Below, piece after piece: positions 8,846-17,236 of a stretch of 64,000 bases of DNA. The stretch covers positions 1,488,001 through 1,552,000 of the forward strand of contig NZ_CP058909.1 in the NCBI RefSeq assembly GCF_013415905.1. Reading direction: 5' to 3'. Numbering within the stretch: position 1 is the first letter of the stretch; each line of letters starts with the position of its first letter. The notes beneath the pieces were generated by a model that ran no database searches, had not been told where the DNA came from, and saw nothing but the letters and a program-made list of their open reading frames with translations. Position numbers and translations under genes: made by a program. The DNA is from Halosimplex pelagicum. Its GTDB lineage: Archaea; Halobacteriota; Halobacteria; Halobacteriales; Haloarculaceae.

Positions 8846-9316
8846 GTCAGAGACGAGCTCTGACGAGGTGTCGTTCGCTACTCTCACGACACAGGCCGGA
8901 CGACTCGGTCGCCTCGCTCTCTCGCATCCGGTGAACCGGCGCCTGCGGCGCCGGATGCTCAGTACAGTGAATGTAGGTAGCAGTGCGGTTGGCGCGTGCT
9001 GTCGAGCGTGCCCGCCTTCTGGCGGGCCGCTCGAAACAGTCGCGCGAGGGATTCGCGACTCGTGTGTCGCGAATCGGCTGGGGAGGCTCGTGGCCGTCTG
9101 CGGTGCTGTGCTGGGCGGTTTGCGGTTGCGGTCCCTGGTGGACTGAAAGGGCGAGGCGCGCTCGCGCCCGGTAGTCGCCTGAGCGACCCCTATCCGCGCG
9201 GGCTGTGCGGAGAGCGCGGATATGTCGCTCAGCGACCGCGAGCGCGGCGAGGGCTTTCAACACCTGCGGTCAGGAGCGGTCGTTTCATCAGCTAGCGAGC
9301 GCGCTGAGGGCTTTCA
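8846..9316. other. Gene-free block of about 695 bases dense in hairpins
   Basis: From the kinase stop (8729) to 9424 I see no convincing gene. The block contains a chain of exact short hairpins: 8846-8852/8858-8864, 8924-8931/8951-8958, 9011-9016/9021-9026, 9051-9059/9066-9074, and the large foldback at 9143-9259. GAGGGCTTTCA occurs at 9249-9259 and again at 9306-9316. The base skew differs from coding DNA. It looks like a structured non-coding element or a dispersed haloarchaeal intergenic repeat. Confidence 0.55.
9143..9259 (+). ncRNA. Candidate structured RNA or foldback element
   Basis: The outer arms TGAAAG (9144-9149) and CTTTCA (9254-9259) pair, then GCGCTCGCG (9158-9166) pairs with CGCGAGCGC (9237-9245), CTGAGCGAC (9179-9187) with GTCGCTCAG (9224-9232), and TATCCGCGC (9191-9199) with GCGCGGATA (9214-9222), closing a 14-base loop. 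The internal loops between stems are short. This is seen directly in the sequence. Whether it is transcribed, and from which strand, is not shown. From memory similar GAAAGGGC...GGGCTTTC blocks recur in haloarchaeal genomes, but I cannot check that. Confidence 0.4.
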
Positions 9317-9424
9317 TCGCTTGCTGTCTCCGTCGAGTGCGGTCGCTGTCTCCCGACTTCATTCCGAGACTCGGTCACCCAAAACAGCCGATAAACGAGC
9401 ACGCGCAACTCTCACGGGATGCCG

Positions 9425-9790
9425 TCACCACTCCTTGCAGTCCGGACAGACCAGCCCGTCGTCGCTCCGCCAGCGCCGGTCGACCGTCTCGCCGCAGGCC
9501 GCGCAGGTCCCGCCGTCGCCGCTCCAGGCGTAGGTCGCTTCCGCCGGCTCGACGGTCGTCGGGTCGACGCGGACGCCGTCGTCCTCGTCCCCGGTTTCGC
9601 CGTCGTCCCCCCCGGTATCCACCTCGGTCTCGTCGTCGACGCTCGTCTCGGCTTCCTCCAGATCGTCGTCGTCCGTGTCGACTGAGTCGTCCGCCGCACT
9701 CTCGGACCGGTCCGGCGACTCATCGGGACCGTCTCCGTCTCCGTCCCCGCTGTCGCCGTCCAGAAAGTCGTCGAGCGACCGGTCTCCCAT
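9425..9790 (-). CDS. Acidic protein with C-terminal zinc ribbon
   Basis: A 121-residue protein starting MGDRSLDDFLDGDSG. The middle (about 12-75) is almost only Asp, Glu, Ser, Gly and Thr. The last 35 residues form a zinc ribbon with CAACGE and CPDCKEW, ending at the Trp. The architecture, an N-terminal DFLD peptide plus acidic spacer plus terminal ribbon, matches a conserved haloarchaeal family of unknown function. It could be a DNA- or RNA-binding adaptor; no more can be said. Confidence 0.7.
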   Translation of the reverse strand: MGDRSLDDFLDGDSGDGDGDGPDESPDRSESAADDSVDTDDDDLEEAETSVDDETEVDTGGDDGETGDEDDGVRVDPTTVEPAEATYAWSGDGGTCAACGETVDRRWRSDDGLVCPDCKEW

Positions 9791-9875
9791 GGGTCGTGGT
9801 GGTCGCTCGCCCCTCTTAGCGCTGGCGACCCGACTCGACCCCGGCCGCCGGGCCACCGCGGGCCCGTCGGTTCGA

Positions 9876-10526
9876 CTACGACCGCGCGTTCTCGACGGCC
9901 TCGACGAACGCCGCCGCCGACTCGCGGACGCCGTCCCAGTCCTCGCGCTCGATGGCGTCGTAGTCGACCAGCGCCGACCCCGCCCCCACCGCGACCGCAC
10001 CGGCGTCGAAGTAGTTGGCGACGTTGTCCGTCGAGACGCCGCCGGTCGGCATGATCGGCACGTCGCCCAGCGGGCCCTGCAGCGCGCCGATGTGGCCCGG
10101 CCCGACCGTCGAGGCGGGGAACATCTTCAGCACGTCCGCGCCGGCCTCCATCGCCTCGGCGGCCTCAGTGGGTGTCATCACGCCGGGGATGCAGACGACG
10201 CCCTCGCGATTGCAGACGTCGATCACGTCCTCGTTGAAGTTGGGGGCGAGCACGAACTCCGCGCCGGCCTCGATGACGTTGCGCGCGGCGGCAGCGTCCA
10301 TCACGGTCCCGGCGCCGACGATGGCGTCGGTGTCCGCCATCGCGCGGTCCACGTCGGCGATCATCTCGCTACAGCGCGTGGCGTCGGCGGTCACCTCCAG
10401 CGCGGTGACGCCGCCCGCGTGGATCGCCTCGGCGACCGGCACGATGTCGTCCTCGTCGATGCCCCGCAGGACCGCCGTCACGCCGCTGTCGACGATCCGC
10501 CGCTGGATCTCGTGTTTGTTCGTCAT
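9876..10526 (-). CDS. kdgA: 2-keto-3-deoxy-6-phosphogluconate aldolase (bacterial-type class I)
   Basis: It cleaves KDPG to pyruvate and glyceraldehyde-3-phosphate in the semiphosphorylative Entner-Doudoroff pathway used by haloarchaea for glucose. The 216-residue protein, starting MTNKHEIQRRIVDSG, shows TALEVTADA with the catalytic Glu (about 44), GAGTVMD, and the Schiff-base lysine 134 in DVLKMFPAS. The C-terminal phosphate loop is PTGGVSTDN. The chosen ATG is nine codons inside a longer open frame. A related 4-hydroxy-2-oxoglutarate aldolase activity is possible, since the family is often bifunctional. Confidence 0.88.
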   Translation of the reverse strand: MTNKHEIQRRIVDSGVTAVLRGIDEDDIVPVAEAIHAGGVTALEVTADATRCSEMIADVDRAMADTDAIVGAGTVMDAAAARNVIEAGAEFVLAPNFNEDVIDVCNREGVVCIPGVMTPTEAAEAMEAGADVLKMFPASTVGPGHIGALQGPLGDVPIMPTGGVSTDNVANYFDAGAVAVGAGSALVDYDAIEREDWDGVRESAAAFVEAVENARS

Positions 10527-10656
10527 ACGCGCTCCTGCGACCGGCGGGGCCAAAAGGGTACCCGGTCGGGCGGCGGCGTCGGCCGGCGCCGCTCCGGTCC
10601 GCTCCGGTCGGTCCGATCGCCGACGTGCTTATTCGCCGACGGCGCCTACCCCGGGT

Positions 10657-10779
10657 ATGACAGACGCCCCCGACCCGCGGACGACGATGGCCGGCGATAG
10701 CTTCCCGCGGATGCCCGGCGCCCTGCTGGTCGGCCTCCTCCTCGTGCTGTTCGTGCTGTTCGCCGTCCTCACCGGGTGA
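10657..10779 (+). CDS. 40-residue single-pass membrane peptide
   Basis: A short frame starting MTDAPDPRTTMAGDSF and ending in an 18-residue hydrophobic helix (LLVGLLLVLFVLFAVLTG). A TATA-like CTTATT at 10628-10633 lies about 26 bp upstream, fitting a leaderless message. Similar tiny membrane peptides are common in haloarchaea, but the function is unknown. Confidence 0.5.
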   Translation: MTDAPDPRTTMAGDSFPRMPGALLVGLLLVLFVLFAVLTG

Positions 10780-10797
10780 CCGACCAGCCGACTCCGC

Positions 10798-11178
10798 TCA
10801 CTCCTCGGCGTCGGGCTCGTAGGGGTGGGCGATGTCCGACTTCGGCGCGCCGGTCCCGAGGACCCGGACCGGCTCGTCGGCGTCCTCGGGGTTGTACGCG
10901 CGGTGGGGGCTCTCCGGTTCGGCGACGAACACCTCCCCCTCCGCGACGACGAACTCCTCCTCGGGCGTTTCGACGTGCAGGGTACCCGAGATCACGTAGA
11001 ACCCCTCCTCGCGGCTGTCGTGGTAGTGGTAGGTCCGGGGCAGTTGCTCGCCCGGTTCCATCTCGTAGGTGGCGAGGTGGAGCGCCGCGAGTTCGGCCGC
11101 GTCGGAGATCCCGCGGCGGTCGCAGGGGTAGTCCGGCGTCGGATCGAGGTCGTCGGGGTCGATCTGTTGGTAGCCCAT
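10798..11178 (-). CDS. Cupin-fold protein
   Basis: A 126-residue single-domain cupin. After MGYQQIDPDDLDPTPDY comes the first metal-binding cupin motif, LPRTYHYHDSREEGFYVISG, with two histidines and a glutamate, then a second motif ending AEPESPHRAYNPED. Such proteins bind a divalent metal and act as small dioxygenases, isomerases or ligand sensors. The substrate is unknown. The ATG at 11178 was chosen because the upstream extension has no family character. Confidence 0.8.
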   Translation of the reverse strand: MGYQQIDPDDLDPTPDYPCDRRGISDAAELAALHLATYEMEPGEQLPRTYHYHDSREEGFYVISGTLHVETPEEEFVVAEGEVFVAEPESPHRAYNPEDADEPVRVLGTGAPKSDIAHPYEPDAEE

Positions 11179-11227
11179 GGCCGTCGATGGGTCGTCGGCG
11201 CTGATAAAGTCGGGCGGCCCGACGCCC

Positions 11228-11728
11228 TCAGCACTGAACGAGGACGGTCCCCTCACGCGGGTCGACGCCGTCCTCGTAGGTCCGCCGGACGACCGTCTCG
11301 TTCACGAAGTACCGCGCCGTCCGCTCGCCGTCGGCGATCCCGGACGCGGTCGCGTAGCCGCTGGTCGTCCGGAGCGCGACGCGATAGCCGCCCGCCCGAC
11401 GGTCCACGTCGGCGACCGTCGTGTCGACCTCGATGCCGGCCAACCCTACCTCGGAACCCTCGTGCAGACGCAGGATTTCGTTTCTCGTGTGGACGGTTTC
11501 GACCCTCGCCGCGAAGGCCGCAACCGTCGATTCGTTCACCGCGGACGGCGCGTCGGGGTACGGTCTCGCGGTGTGGTTGTCGACCCGAAGGTCCGCGTCG
11601 TACGCGGCGAGCGCGTCGGTCGCGCAGTCCGTGTCCGGGACGCCGTCGTCGCCGGAACCGAGCGCCGAACACCCCGCGAGCGCCGCGGCGAGCGCCAGGA
11701 AGCCGAGGAGAACGCGTCGAGGGGCCAT
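11228..11728 (-). CDS. Small secreted lipoprotein
   Basis: A 166-residue protein with an N-terminal signal MAPRRVLLGFLALAAALAGC ending in a lipobox, then a short linker GSGDDGVPDTD. The mature part has several Thr- and Val-rich strands and two further cysteines, CATDAL early and the final QC, which could form a disulfide outside the cell. No domain is recognised. It is convergent with nothing and stands alone between the cupin and the AEC transporter. Confidence 0.65.
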   Translation of the reverse strand: MAPRRVLLGFLALAAALAGCSALGSGDDGVPDTDCATDALAAYDADLRVDNHTARPYPDAPSAVNESTVAAFAARVETVHTRNEILRLHEGSEVGLAGIEVDTTVADVDRRAGGYRVALRTTSGYATASGIADGERTARYFVNETVVRRTYEDGVDPREGTVLVQC

Positions 11729-11813
11729 ATGTATTCGAAACGATACGTGGTACGGCCATACGTTTTCCGGACGCGAGCGGAGCGGCTGGTCGAACGAGCG
11801 GCCCGCCGGGCGC

Positions 11814-12722
11814 CTACCCCATCACCTGCAGGATCACGCCGACGGTCCCGAGCGAGGCGAGCGTGGTGGCGAAGACGTTGAGCGAGGCGAGTTGCGCGTC
11901 GCCGCCCAGTTCCGTCGCGTAGACGTACGTCGAGACGGCCGAGGGCATCCCGAGCATGACGACGACGGCGGTCGCGGCGGTCGCGTCGACGGCCAGCAGG
12001 GTGAAGACGACCCACGCGAGCGCGGGCATCAGGCCGATCTTCGTCGCGACGACCGAGCCCGTCAGCCCGAAGTCCACGTCGGCGTCGACCAGTTCGAGCG
12101 ACGCGCCGACGCAGAGCAGGGCGACCGGCAGGGCGAGTTCCGAGACGGCGCCGAGGCCGGTCGCGGCCGCTCCGGGGACGCCGACGCCGGCGGTCGAGAC
12201 GGCGAGTCCGGCGACGAGCGCGAGCAGGACCGGGTTGGTGGCGACGCCGCGGAGCTCGTCGGCGACGGCGGCCTCGGCGTCGTTGATGGCGATCAGCGAG
12301 AGCACGGTCAGCGGCGTCTGGACGAGCACGCCGATGCCGAGGACGACCGCCGCGGTCCCGCTGGCGGCCCCGCCCAGCGTCGCCTCGACCAGCGGCAGCC
12401 CGAGGAAGCCCAGATTCGAGTGATAGGACTGGACGACGGCGACGCTCCGGCGGCCCCGGGAGGCCCGGCGGCCGTGGACCAGCCAGGCGACGGCGATGAC
12501 GGTCGCGAACACCAGCAGGACGCCGCCGACCAGCGCCGGCGAGACGAGTTCGCCCAGCGGCCGGTCGTACGTCGAGGAGAAGACGAGCGCGGGCAAGGCG
12601 ACGTAGAAGGCGATATCGTTGAGCCAGCCCGTCCGCCGCTCGGTCAGCAGGCCGACCCGGCGGGCGGCGAGGCCCGCGAGCAACAGCGCGAGCAGGTAGC
12701 CCAGCCGCGCGTACACCTCCAT
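11814..12722 (-). CDS. AEC-family (auxin efflux carrier-like) transporter
   Basis: A 302-residue permease of the AEC family, with about ten hydrophobic helices arranged as two halves of five. The N-terminal part has WLNDIAFYVALPALVFSS, where the unwound-helix NxxxFxxLPxL pattern is typical, and the middle shows SYHSNLGFLGLPLV with the conserved Asn-x-Gly. The second half repeats the fold (ATNPVLLALVAGL). Members export or import organic anions such as malate; the substrate cannot be predicted here. Confidence 0.85.
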   Translation of the reverse strand: MEVYARLGYLLALLLAGLAARRVGLLTERRTGWLNDIAFYVALPALVFSSTYDRPLGELVSPALVGGVLLVFATVIAVAWLVHGRRASRGRRSVAVVQSYHSNLGFLGLPLVEATLGGAASGTAAVVLGIGVLVQTPLTVLSLIAINDAEAAVADELRGVATNPVLLALVAGLAVSTAGVGVPGAAATGLGAVSELALPVALLCVGASLELVDADVDFGLTGSVVATKIGLMPALAWVVFTLLAVDATAATAVVVMLGMPSAVSTYVYATELGGDAQLASLNVFATTLASLGTVGVILQVMG

Positions 12723-12808
12723 ACCCGGGTGGAACCGAGCGGCGCCTTTCAGGGTTCGGATCGCCGCCGATCTCGCCGGGAAGTCACGTCTGCGGCGGTG
12801 TTACGGGC

Positions 12809-13789
12809 TCACCGCAGCGCGTCTCGCCGCTCGTCGGCGTCGAGGGCCACGTCGCCGGCCACGTGGCGGCTGCAGCGCTCGCACTCGTAGGAGACGCCGC
12901 CGTCGTCGTAGGTCCGGACGGCGGTCCCGAACAGGAAGAAGGCGTCCTTCTGGCGGCGGGCGATGACGGCGTCGGCGTCCTCGCCGCAGTTGGGACACCA
13001 GTCCTTGTCGGGCGCCGGCTCCTGCCAGGTGATGCGGTGGCGGCCGACCGTCGCGTCGGCGTGGGCCTCCTCCTTCGAGGTCTGGACGACCGCTTCGGGC
13101 GGGACCGGGTCCGAGTCGACGACGTTGTCGAAGCCGCTCTCGGCGGCGGTCGTCGCGGAGACGTACGGACCGACGCTGACGCGGTTGTCGCGGCCGACGA
13201 AGAAGACGGTGGCGTCGACGCCGCGGCCCTCGATGCGGACCTCGTTGTCCCAGCCGACGACGTAGACGGTCAGGTCGTGTTTGCCCTCGGTGACCTCGAC
13301 GGTGTTTTTCGCGCCGCGGACGCTCACGCCGTCGCGCGGGTCCCGGGCGTCGCGGGTGTGGTCCCAGCCGGTGACGGTCACGTCGTAGCCCGCCGGGTCC
13401 TCGGTCGGCGTCGCGGCGCCGTCGTGGAAGACCTGCTCGGCGCCCGCCGGGTCGACCGCCTCGGCGGCGCCGCTCGCGACGAACACGTCCTCGACGTCCC
13501 GGATCACCACGTCGCCGTCGGCGTTCTCGACGTAGCCGTCTTCGATGTCGCCCGTGACCTCGGTCGCCACGGCCGGGGGGCTCTCGGCGGGGTCGGTCCC
13601 GCCGTCGCCGGGCGGGACCACGTCCGTGTAGACGTACTCGGCGTCGGCCAGCCGGAGGGTGCCGGCGACGCCGTCGGGACCGACGAACACGTCCGCGGCG
13701 CCGCGGAGGTCGACCGGCGCCTCGTGACTGCCGGCGAGTCGCACGTCGCCGGAGTAGCGTTCGGTTCTCGCGTCGGAGGTGTCGCTCAT
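12809..13789 (-). CDS. Beta-rich repeat protein with C-terminal zinc ribbon
   Basis: A 326-residue cytoplasmic protein starting MSDTSDARTERYSG. Residues 30-230 contain repeated short Val/Asp/Gly strands (VIRDVEDVFVASGA, VYVVGWDNEVRIEG, VFFVGRDNRVSVG), reminiscent of DUF3060-like or bactofilin-like stacked beta repeats. The last 70 residues hold a zinc ribbon, CPNCGEDADAV and CERCSRHVAGD. It is divergent from the lipoprotein/SpeE-like/DUF2617 genes, whose promoter region it shares, so it may belong with them. The function is unknown. Confidence 0.6.
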   Translation of the reverse strand: MSDTSDARTERYSGDVRLAGSHEAPVDLRGAADVFVGPDGVAGTLRLADAEYVYTDVVPPGDGGTDPAESPPAVATEVTGDIEDGYVENADGDVVIRDVEDVFVASGAAEAVDPAGAEQVFHDGAATPTEDPAGYDVTVTGWDHTRDARDPRDGVSVRGAKNTVEVTEGKHDLTVYVVGWDNEVRIEGRGVDATVFFVGRDNRVSVGPYVSATTAAESGFDNVVDSDPVPPEAVVQTSKEEAHADATVGRHRITWQEPAPDKDWCPNCGEDADAVIARRQKDAFFLFGTAVRTYDDGGVSYECERCSRHVAGDVALDADERRDALR

Positions 13790-13891
13790 TGTGAACTCCG
13801 TTACGGTCACCCTACCGCAGGTCCCCACTTGAATCCCTGCACACCGTCCGCCGGTTCGACGGGTCGCGAAACGTTCCGTTCGGATGAAACG

Positions 13892-13900
13892 ATAATATAA
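13892..13900 (+). promoter_or_regulatory. TATA box for the 13935 operon
   Basis: ATAATATAA is centred about 26 bp before a predicted start site near 13922. That would leave a short leader ahead of the ATG at 13935 and exclude the alternative ATG at 13914, which would lie before the transcription start. Confidence 0.5.
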
Positions 13901-13934
13901 AGATACTTGGTCGATGGCCGACGCGATAGTTGGT

Positions 13935-14648
13935 ATGAAGCGCAGAAGCTTCGTGCGCGGCGGTGCCGGGCTGACGGTCGGTGTGGCACTGACCGGCTGC
14001 CTGGGGATCGGGGGGAGCAACTCCCCGCCGCCCAGAAAGTCCGACGTGTTCGACGACGTCGCCCTCCAGGGAACGACGCTGCAGATCCAGCTGCTGTCCG
14101 ATGTCGAGGTCGAAACGCGCCGGGAGAACCAGAGCAACCTCGGCGGCGGCGCGGTCGCCGGGCTCCTCCCGGTCGGTCGCGCCCGCGCGGCCAAGGGCGC
14201 CGCCGGTCGCGGTACCGGGGGCTACTCCTCGGCGCCGAAACACCCCCACCACGGCTGGGCCATCTGGCACGGCGGGGCCTACGGCGACGACTGGCGCGAC
14301 GACCACGACGACGAGTTGCGGATGGCCGACGCCTCGGTCGCGACGCTGGGCGTCGCCTACCTGGGTTCCGACGACGAGTACGAGAACGACGCGCCGGGCC
14401 CCGGTCCCGGGTCGGTCTCCTGGGACGAGACGTGGGACGACCCCGAGCCCGGCGCCGACCTGACGGCCGACGTGGCCTCGCTCTCCCCGGGCGACGGCGT
14501 CCGCGAGGGCTGGTACCGCGTCGGGACGGAACTGGTCTCCGAGGACGGCTCGACGAACTTCGGCTGGCAGTCCGTCGACATGGAGGTCGACAACGGGCTC
14601 GGCGAGCCCCAGATGGACAAGGCCTGGTACGTCAAGCCCAGAGTGTGA
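13935..14648 (+). CDS. Twin-arginine lipoprotein ahead of spermidine-synthase-like gene
   Basis: A 237-residue lipoprotein beginning MKRRSFVRGGAGLTVG with lipobox LTGC. The mature part begins with a strand DDVALQGTTLQIQLLSDVEVE and later has a His-rich, aromatic loop KHPHHGWAIWHGGAYGDDW, followed by an acidic region. The gene lies 14 bp upstream of the SpeE-like gene on the same strand, so the two are probably cotranscribed. A bacterial analogue, as I recall, is a DUF4247-type lipoprotein in clusters with SpeE-like and DUF2617 genes, but I see no certain homology. Confidence 0.65.
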   Translation: MKRRSFVRGGAGLTVGVALTGCLGIGGSNSPPPRKSDVFDDVALQGTTLQIQLLSDVEVETRRENQSNLGGGAVAGLLPVGRARAAKGAAGRGTGGYSSAPKHPHHGWAIWHGGAYGDDWRDDHDDELRMADASVATLGVAYLGSDDEYENDAPGPGPGSVSWDETWDDPEPGADLTADVASLSPGDGVREGWYRVGTELVSEDGSTNFGWQSVDMEVDNGLGEPQMDKAWYVKPRV

Positions 14649-14662
14649 GCCACTGACCGCCG

Positions 14663-16585
14663 ATGGCCCGCGACAGCGACGACGCCGCCGGCCGGGCGGG
14701 CGCGCCGCCCGAACGTTCAGCCGACGAGGAGCCGCCGCTGTCGTCCTCGAACCCGCGCCTCACCGACCGGCGACTGTTGCTCGCGCTCACCTTCGTCGTC
14801 GCCTTCTGCTCGATCGCCTACGAGCTCGTCTACTCGGAGCTTTTGACGGTGTTCTACGGCGGGACCGTCCTGCGGTACTCGATCACGATCGGCCTGTACC
14901 TGTTCTCGATGGGCGTCGGTTCCTTCCTCTCGGCCCACCTCGACGACCCCGCCGGGAACTTCCTCCGGACGGAGGTGTACCTCGCGCTCGCCGGCCCCGC
15001 CGGCGCGGGGTTCATGATCGCGCTGAACGCCTTCCCGGACGTGACCCTGACCGTCGGTCGGCTCGCGCTGAAGGAGCCGCTCACGCTCGGGCTCGCCCAC
15101 GTGCCGATCCTGGTCGTCGGCGTGCTCTCGGGCTTCGAGATCCCGCTGTTGAACGACCTCGTCGAGCACCGCGAGGAGACGCTGTTCGCCGCGCTCGGCG
15201 GCCTCTACCCCCGGAGGATCGTCCGCGGCGTCCTCGGCGTGTTCTTCAGCGTCTCCGAGGCCGAGGGCCGGTCGTTCTCGGAGGTGCTGGGCGTCGACTA
15301 CCTCGGCGGGCTCGCCGGGACGGTCGTCTACGCGCTGGTGCTGTACCCCAACTACGGCCTCGTCGTGTCCGTGCTGGTGCTGGGCCTGCTGAACGGCCTC
15401 GCCGCGCTGGCGTTCGCGGTGTGGTCGGCGCGGGCGCCGGCCGAACGCGGCGCCGACCGCTCGTTCTCGCTGGCGCGGTGGCGCGGGGTCGTCCTCGCGG
15501 GCCTGCTGCTGACGGGCGCCTACGGCGGGCTGGTCGCCAACGCCGGCGCCGTCGACCGGGCGGTCACCGGCGCGTACATGGGCGACCGCATCGAGAGCGA
15601 GTACCAGCCCGGGAAGGCCGAGGTGACCGTCACCGGCTTCGAGCGCACCCGCTACCAGCGGATCACCACCTACCGCCGCGACGTGGCCGGCGACCCCGGC
15701 ACCGAGACCTGTCTCCGCCTCGACGGCGCGATCCAGCTCTGCGAGAGCTGGGTCGACTCCTATCACGCCGGCCTCGTCGACGTGCCGATGTCGGCCTACC
15801 TCGACGGCTCGGGGACCGCCCGTGCGGACCCGCGGACGAGCGACGCGGGGGCCGAGGCCGCCCGCACCGACGGCGACGCGCCCGACGCTGCCCGGAGCGG
15901 CTCCGACGCGGCCGGAAACGCGTCGTTCGACGTGTTGCTCGTCGGCGGCGGCGACTACATCGCCGTCGACCGCCTGCGCGACTACGGCGTGGGCGTCGAC
16001 CAGGTGGACATCGACGGGGAGTTCCTCGACTACTCCCGAGAGGAGTCGGCGTTCGCTCGCTACAACGACGACGCCTTCGAGTACGACCGACTGAACACGA
16101 CCGTCGGCGACGCGTACAACTACCTCCGGGGCTCGGAGAAGCGCTACGACCTGATCCTGCTGGACGTGCCGGGCGCCCGCAGCGACGACGCCCTGTCGCT
16201 GTACTCGACGGAGTTCTACCGGCTCCTCCGGGGACACCTGACCGACCGCGGGGTCGTCGCCACCTGGGCGTACTCGAAGTACTGGTTCCCCCAGCACCAC
16301 AAGGCGTACGTCGAGACCGTCCGCGAGGCCGGCTTCGACCGCTATCTCCCCTACTCGGTGTACGAGGACCCCGACGGCGACGACGAGCTGGAGCGCGGCG
16401 AGCGCTTCTACCTGCTGTCGGACGGTCCGGCGCCGACCCCGAACGTCTCCCGCGCCCGCAGCGACTACCTCGACGCCGTCGCCGACCGCTACGAGCGGCT
16501 GGACTGGCGGCCGGTCCCGGCCTACCGCGGCGTCGAACCGAACAGCGTCTTCGACCCCAACTACGACGTGATCGTCGACCCATGA
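14663..16585 (+). CDS. Membrane spermidine-synthase-like aminopropyltransferase homolog
   Basis: A 640-residue two-part protein. Residues 38-300 form a membrane domain of about seven or eight helices (TFVVAFCSIAYELVYSELL, then helices to LAALAFAVW). The C-terminal 250 residues are a Rossmann fold like spermidine synthase: VLLVGGGDYIAVDRL (near 423), VDIDGEFLDYSRE, then LILLDVPGARSDDALSLYST in place of the usual DxxDP region, and TWAYSKYWFP. The aminopropyl-donor site is partly kept, but the substrate may not be a polyamine. The stop overlaps the next start (ATGA), so translation is probably coupled. Confidence 0.82.
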   Translation: MARDSDDAAGRAGAPPERSADEEPPLSSSNPRLTDRRLLLALTFVVAFCSIAYELVYSELLTVFYGGTVLRYSITIGLYLFSMGVGSFLSAHLDDPAGNFLRTEVYLALAGPAGAGFMIALNAFPDVTLTVGRLALKEPLTLGLAHVPILVVGVLSGFEIPLLNDLVEHREETLFAALGGLYPRRIVRGVLGVFFSVSEAEGRSFSEVLGVDYLGGLAGTVVYALVLYPNYGLVVSVLVLGLLNGLAALAFAVWSARAPAERGADRSFSLARWRGVVLAGLLLTGAYGGLVANAGAVDRAVTGAYMGDRIESEYQPGKAEVTVTGFERTRYQRITTYRRDVAGDPGTETCLRLDGAIQLCESWVDSYHAGLVDVPMSAYLDGSGTARADPRTSDAGAEAARTDGDAPDAARSGSDAAGNASFDVLLVGGGDYIAVDRLRDYGVGVDQVDIDGEFLDYSREESAFARYNDDAFEYDRLNTTVGDAYNYLRGSEKRYDLILLDVPGARSDDALSLYSTEFYRLLRGHLTDRGVVATWAYSKYWFPQHHKAYVETVREAGFDRYLPYSVYEDPDGDDELERGERFYLLSDGPAPTPNVSRARSDYLDAVADRYERLDWRPVPAYRGVEPNSVFDPNYDVIVDP

Positions 16586-17178
16586 CCTCCGAGACCCTCC
16601 AGTTCGTCCACGGACCGGCTCCGCCCGCCGACGACGTGCGCGTGTTCGACTCGCTGACCCGCGAGTTGCTCGGCGCCGAGTTCACCTTCCGCGTCGTCGG
16701 CAGCTCCCACTACGTCAGCGCCCCCGCCTACGACTTCCACGAGCTGTCGACCTGCGACCCCGTCGACGCCGACGGCGCGACGACCCTGCGCCTCGACGGG
16801 CCAACGGTCGCCGACGCGACCGACGACCGACCGCCGATCGGCGACCGCAGGACCGCCGACGGCGTCGACCCCGACGCCCGCCTCCGCCTCGACTACGCGG
16901 CCGACGGGCTGGCCTGCGTCACGACCGTCGAGCGGCGTCCGCTCGCGGCGTTCCCGGCCGACGAGGGCTTCGACGTGTCCTACCGGTTCGACGAGGACGC
17001 CTACACCACGATCGACCTCGCTCCCGACGGCTACGAGACCTACCACACCTACCCCGAGTTCGACCTCGCGCTGTACACGCGGACGACCTTCGCGTCGGTG
17101 CCCGACGGGACGCTCGCGGACGCGACCGACGGCGACGCCCGACGCCGCACGGACCGGACCGGCCAGCCGACCGACTGA
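16582..17178 (+). CDS. DUF2617-like protein
   Basis: A 198-residue soluble protein starting MTSETLQFVHGPAPPADD, with mixed strands and several conserved-looking blocks (FRVVGSSHYVSAPAYDFHE, DVSYRFDEDAYTTIDL, YETYHTYPEFDLALYTRT). The length and the placement directly after a membrane SpeE-like gene fit the DUF2617 family, known mainly from bacteria in the same gene pairing. The biochemical role is unknown. The last 20 residues are a polar tail. I assign the family from context and overall pattern rather than a proven motif. Confidence 0.6.
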   Translation: MTSETLQFVHGPAPPADDVRVFDSLTRELLGAEFTFRVVGSSHYVSAPAYDFHELSTCDPVDADGATTLRLDGPTVADATDDRPPIGDRRTADGVDPDARLRLDYAADGLACVTTVERRPLAAFPADEGFDVSYRFDEDAYTTIDLAPDGYETYHTYPEFDLALYTRTTFASVPDGTLADATDGDARRRTDRTGQPTD

Positions 17179-17202
17179 GCCGCCCGGGCGGGGCCGTCAG
17201 CA

Positions 17203-17210
17203 ATATTTAT
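17203..17210 (+). promoter_or_regulatory. TATA box for channel fusion gene
   Basis: ATATTTAT sits about 30 bp before the ATG at 17237, a good archaeal promoter. It separates the channel gene from the upstream operon. Confidence 0.6.
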
Positions 17211-17236
17211 GGTCCACGCTTCTCGTGTGAGAAAGT

